From: an uncultured Alphaproteobacteria bacterium | Lineage (GTDB): Bacteria > Pseudomonadota > Alphaproteobacteria > CAKMZR01 | NCBI GenBank assembly: GCA_929200455.1 | Contig: CAKMZR010000088.1 | Coordinates: 1-6,765 of the forward strand | Length of the DNA: 6,765 nucleotides | Direction: 5' to 3' | Part shown: positions 5,111 through 6,765 of the stretch, piece after piece | How the letters are laid out: every line of letters starts with the position of its first letter | Numbering within the stretch: position 1 is the stretch's first letter | The notes under the pieces: generated by a model | Told to the model about the DNA's origin: nothing | Database searches by the model: none | What the model saw: only the letters and a program-made list of their open reading frames with translations | Position numbers and translations under genes: made by a program

Positions 5111-6640
5111 ATGGAATTAAAAGCATCTGAAATATCAAAAATCCTCAAAGACGAAATCAAAAGCTTTGTCGATAAACAGGAAATGGAAGAAACCGGCCGC
5201 GTCATCTCTGTTGGAGATGGTGTCGCCCGAGTTTATGGCCTTGACAATGTCCGTGCAGGCGAAATGGTCGAGTTCGAAAATGGAACACGCGGAATGGCTC
5301 TCAACCTCGAAAAAGATAATGTCGGTTGCGTCGTCTTCGGTTACGATATCGAAATCAAAGAAGGCGAAATTGTCCGCAGAACCGGGGAAATCATATCCGT
5401 TCCCGTCGGAAAAGGCTTGCTCGGACGCGTCGTCGATTGCCTCGGAAACCCCATCGACGGAAAAGGAATCATCTCCGATACCGAAAAAAAACGTGTCGAA
5501 CTCAAAGCTCCCGGAATCATTCCCCGTCAGTCCGTCTCGGAACCCATGCAGACCGGACTCAAGGCTCTTGACGCCCTCGTTCCCATCGGACGGGGACAAA
5601 GAGAACTCATCATCGGTGACAGACAAACAGGAAAATCTACCGTCGCTCTCGACACCATCCTCAACCAAAAAGCAAACAACGCCTCTCCCGATAAATCCAA
5701 GCACCTCCATTGTATCTATGTCGCCGTGGGACAAAAACGTTCAACCGTCGCTCGCCTTGTGAAAACACTCGAAGAACACGGAGCCCTCGAATATACCACC
5801 GTCGTTGCCGCTACGGCAGGAGAATCCGCTCTCAACCAGTTTATCGCACCGTACTCTGGGTGTGCTATCGGCGAATTCTTCCGCGATAACGGTATGCACG
5901 CCCTTGTCGTGTACGATGACCTCTCAAAACAGGCCACCGCTTACCGACAAATGTCCTTGCTCCTTCGTCGACCCCCCGGACGTGAAGCTTATCCCGGTGA
6001 TGTCTTCTATATCCACTCTCGCCTTCTTGAACGGGCCGCCAAAATGAGTGACGCTCGAGGAGGAGGTTCCCTTACTGCCCTCCCCATCGTCGAAACACAG
6101 GCTAGTGACGTCTCTGCACACATCCCCACCAACGTCATCTCCATCACTGACGGACAGATATTCTTGGAAACAGACCTCTTCTACAAAGGTGTGCGACCCG
6201 CCATCAACGTCGGAATCTCCGTGAGCCGAGTCGGATCTGCTGCTCAGACAAAAGCCATGAAAAAAATTGCCGGACGGATCAAACTCGATCTCGCTCAGTT
6301 CCGCGAAATGGAAGCCTTCGCCCAATTCGCATCCGATCTCGATCCCTCCACGCAAAGACTCCTCGCAAGGGGATACCGACTCACGGAACTCCTCAAACAA
6401 CCACAAAATGCTCCCTTGCCTGTCGAAGAGCAGATCGTTGTGATCTTTGCCGGCGTCAGAGGATACCTCAACGATATTCCCGTCGCTGACATCAAACGAT
6501 TCGAAAATGGACTCCTCGACCACTTGCGCGCCCACCACCAAGAGATACTCAACGCCATTCTCAATGACGGAGACCTCTCAAAAGATAACGAAGAAGCCTT
6601 GAAAAATGCTATCGAAACATACGCCAAGTCTTTCGCTTAA
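5111..6640 (+). CDS. atpA: ATP synthase F1 subunit alpha
   Basis: This encodes the 509-residue alpha subunit of F1, which forms the hexamer with beta and carries the non-catalytic nucleotide sites. The N-terminal beta-barrel covers about residues 25-95 (GRVISVGDGVARVYGLDNV at 29-47). Walker A is GDRQTGKS at 169-176, and Walker B is LVVYDD at 265-270. The segment LLLRRPPGREAYPGDVFYIH (283-302) and the signature PAINVGISVSRVGSAAQ (363-379) contain R373, the arginine that reaches into the catalytic site of the neighbouring beta subunit. The C-terminal helical domain runs to the end. Length and all key residues are normal, so the protein should be functional. AGGA at 5096-5099 precedes the ATG by 11 bases. 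It is co-transcribed with atpH and atpG. Confidence 0.98.
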   Translation: MELKASEISKILKDEIKSFVDKQEMEETGRVISVGDGVARVYGLDNVRAGEMVEFENGTRGMALNLEKDNVGCVVFGYDIEIKEGEIVRRTGEIISVPVGKGLLGRVVDCLGNPIDGKGIISDTEKKRVELKAPGIIPRQSVSEPMQTGLKALDALVPIGRGQRELIIGDRQTGKSTVALDTILNQKANNASPDKSKHLHCIYVAVGQKRSTVARLVKTLEEHGALEYTTVVAATAGESALNQFIAPYSGCAIGEFFRDNGMHALVVYDDLSKQATAYRQMSLLLRRPPGREAYPGDVFYIHSRLLERAAKMSDARGGGSLTALPIVETQASDVSAHIPTNVISITDGQIFLETDLFYKGVRPAINVGISVSRVGSAAQTKAMKKIAGRIKLDLAQFREMEAFAQFASDLDPSTQRLLARGYRLTELLKQPQNAPLPVEEQIVVIFAGVRGYLNDIPVADIKRFENGLLDHLRAHHQEILNAILNDGDLSKDNEEALKNAIETYAKSFA

Positions 6641-6666
6641 TCGACACTCCTTGAGGACCCCACACC

Positions 6667-6765
6667 ATGGCTAATCTAAAGGTCTTACGCACCCGCATCA
6701 AGTCGACACAGTCCACAAAGCGGATCACTTCCGCCATGAAAATGGTCGCCGCCGCTAAGCTGCGT
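6667..6765 (+). CDS. atpG: ATP synthase F1 subunit gamma (partial, C-terminus outside window)
   Basis: The first 33 codons of the gamma subunit are present and run off the right edge. The start MANLKVLRTRIKS and the block RITSAMKMVAAAKLR are diagnostic of the N-terminal helix of gamma, the rotor shaft inside the alpha-beta hexamer, whose coiled coil transmits rotation from the c-ring. GAGGA at 6653-6657 lies 9 bases before the ATG. The gap to atpA is 26 bases with no terminator, so it belongs to the same operon. The order atpH-atpA-atpG predicts atpD and atpC next. Confidence 0.95.
   Translation, partial: MANLKVLRTRIKSTQSTKRITSAMKMVAAAKLR

Noticed and set aside
5135..5734. Long minus-strand open frame (199 codons) antisense to atpA
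   Set aside because: Its translation is rich in Asp, Phe, Ser and Gly, as expected when a strongly codon-biased gene is read in reverse, and atpA is certain on the plus strand.
5924..6541. Second long minus-strand open frame (205 codons) antisense to atpA
   Set aside because: It has the same low-complexity composition, no recognisable motif, and is fully covered by conserved atpA sequence.

Overview
The window looks like a chromosomal segment of an alphaproteobacterium with moderate to low G+C. Three things point there. An F1 ATP synthase operon begins directly with atpH-atpA-atpG, without the F0 genes just upstream. A clear member of UPF0262 is present, a family I know only from Alphaproteobacteria. 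The UvrD-type helicase begins with a PLFDD-like N-terminus that I associate with alphaproteobacterial UvrD. The genus cannot be fixed from the sequence.

Layout, left to right. Bases 1-358 (minus strand) carry the N-terminal receiver domain of a response regulator, cut by the window edge. Bases 359-723 are an AT-rich divergent intergenic region with several perfect inverted repeats, a repeated GTCACGAAAA word, one TTAA-N7-TTAA (CtrA-like) site and a plausible promoter for the regulator. Bases 724-1809 (plus strand) hold a tight two-gene unit: a predicted lipoprotein of unknown function, then a UPF0262 protein whose ATG abuts the lipoprotein stop codon. Bases 1813-4152 (minus strand) encode a full-length UvrD/PcrA-type DNA helicase II, tail to tail with UPF0262 and only 3 bases away. 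Bases 4153-4544 are a second divergent intergenic region. Its 4301-4440 segment can fold into a long interrupted rod that resembles 6S RNA in architecture. Bases 4545-6765 (plus strand) hold atpH (delta), atpA (alpha) and the first 33 codons of atpG (gamma).

The three atp genes encode parts of one enzyme: delta tethers the F1 head to the stator, alpha forms half of the catalytic hexamer, and gamma is the rotor shaft. The helicase serves nucleotide excision and mismatch repair. No link between these and the lipoprotein/UPF0262 pair is evident. Most of the window is housekeeping. The parts worth a second look are the two intergenic regions, the start region of atpH, and the strong C-over-G bias of the plus strand across most of the window, which suggests that the minus strand is the leading strand. 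I found no CRISPR array, insertion sequence, tRNA or rRNA.
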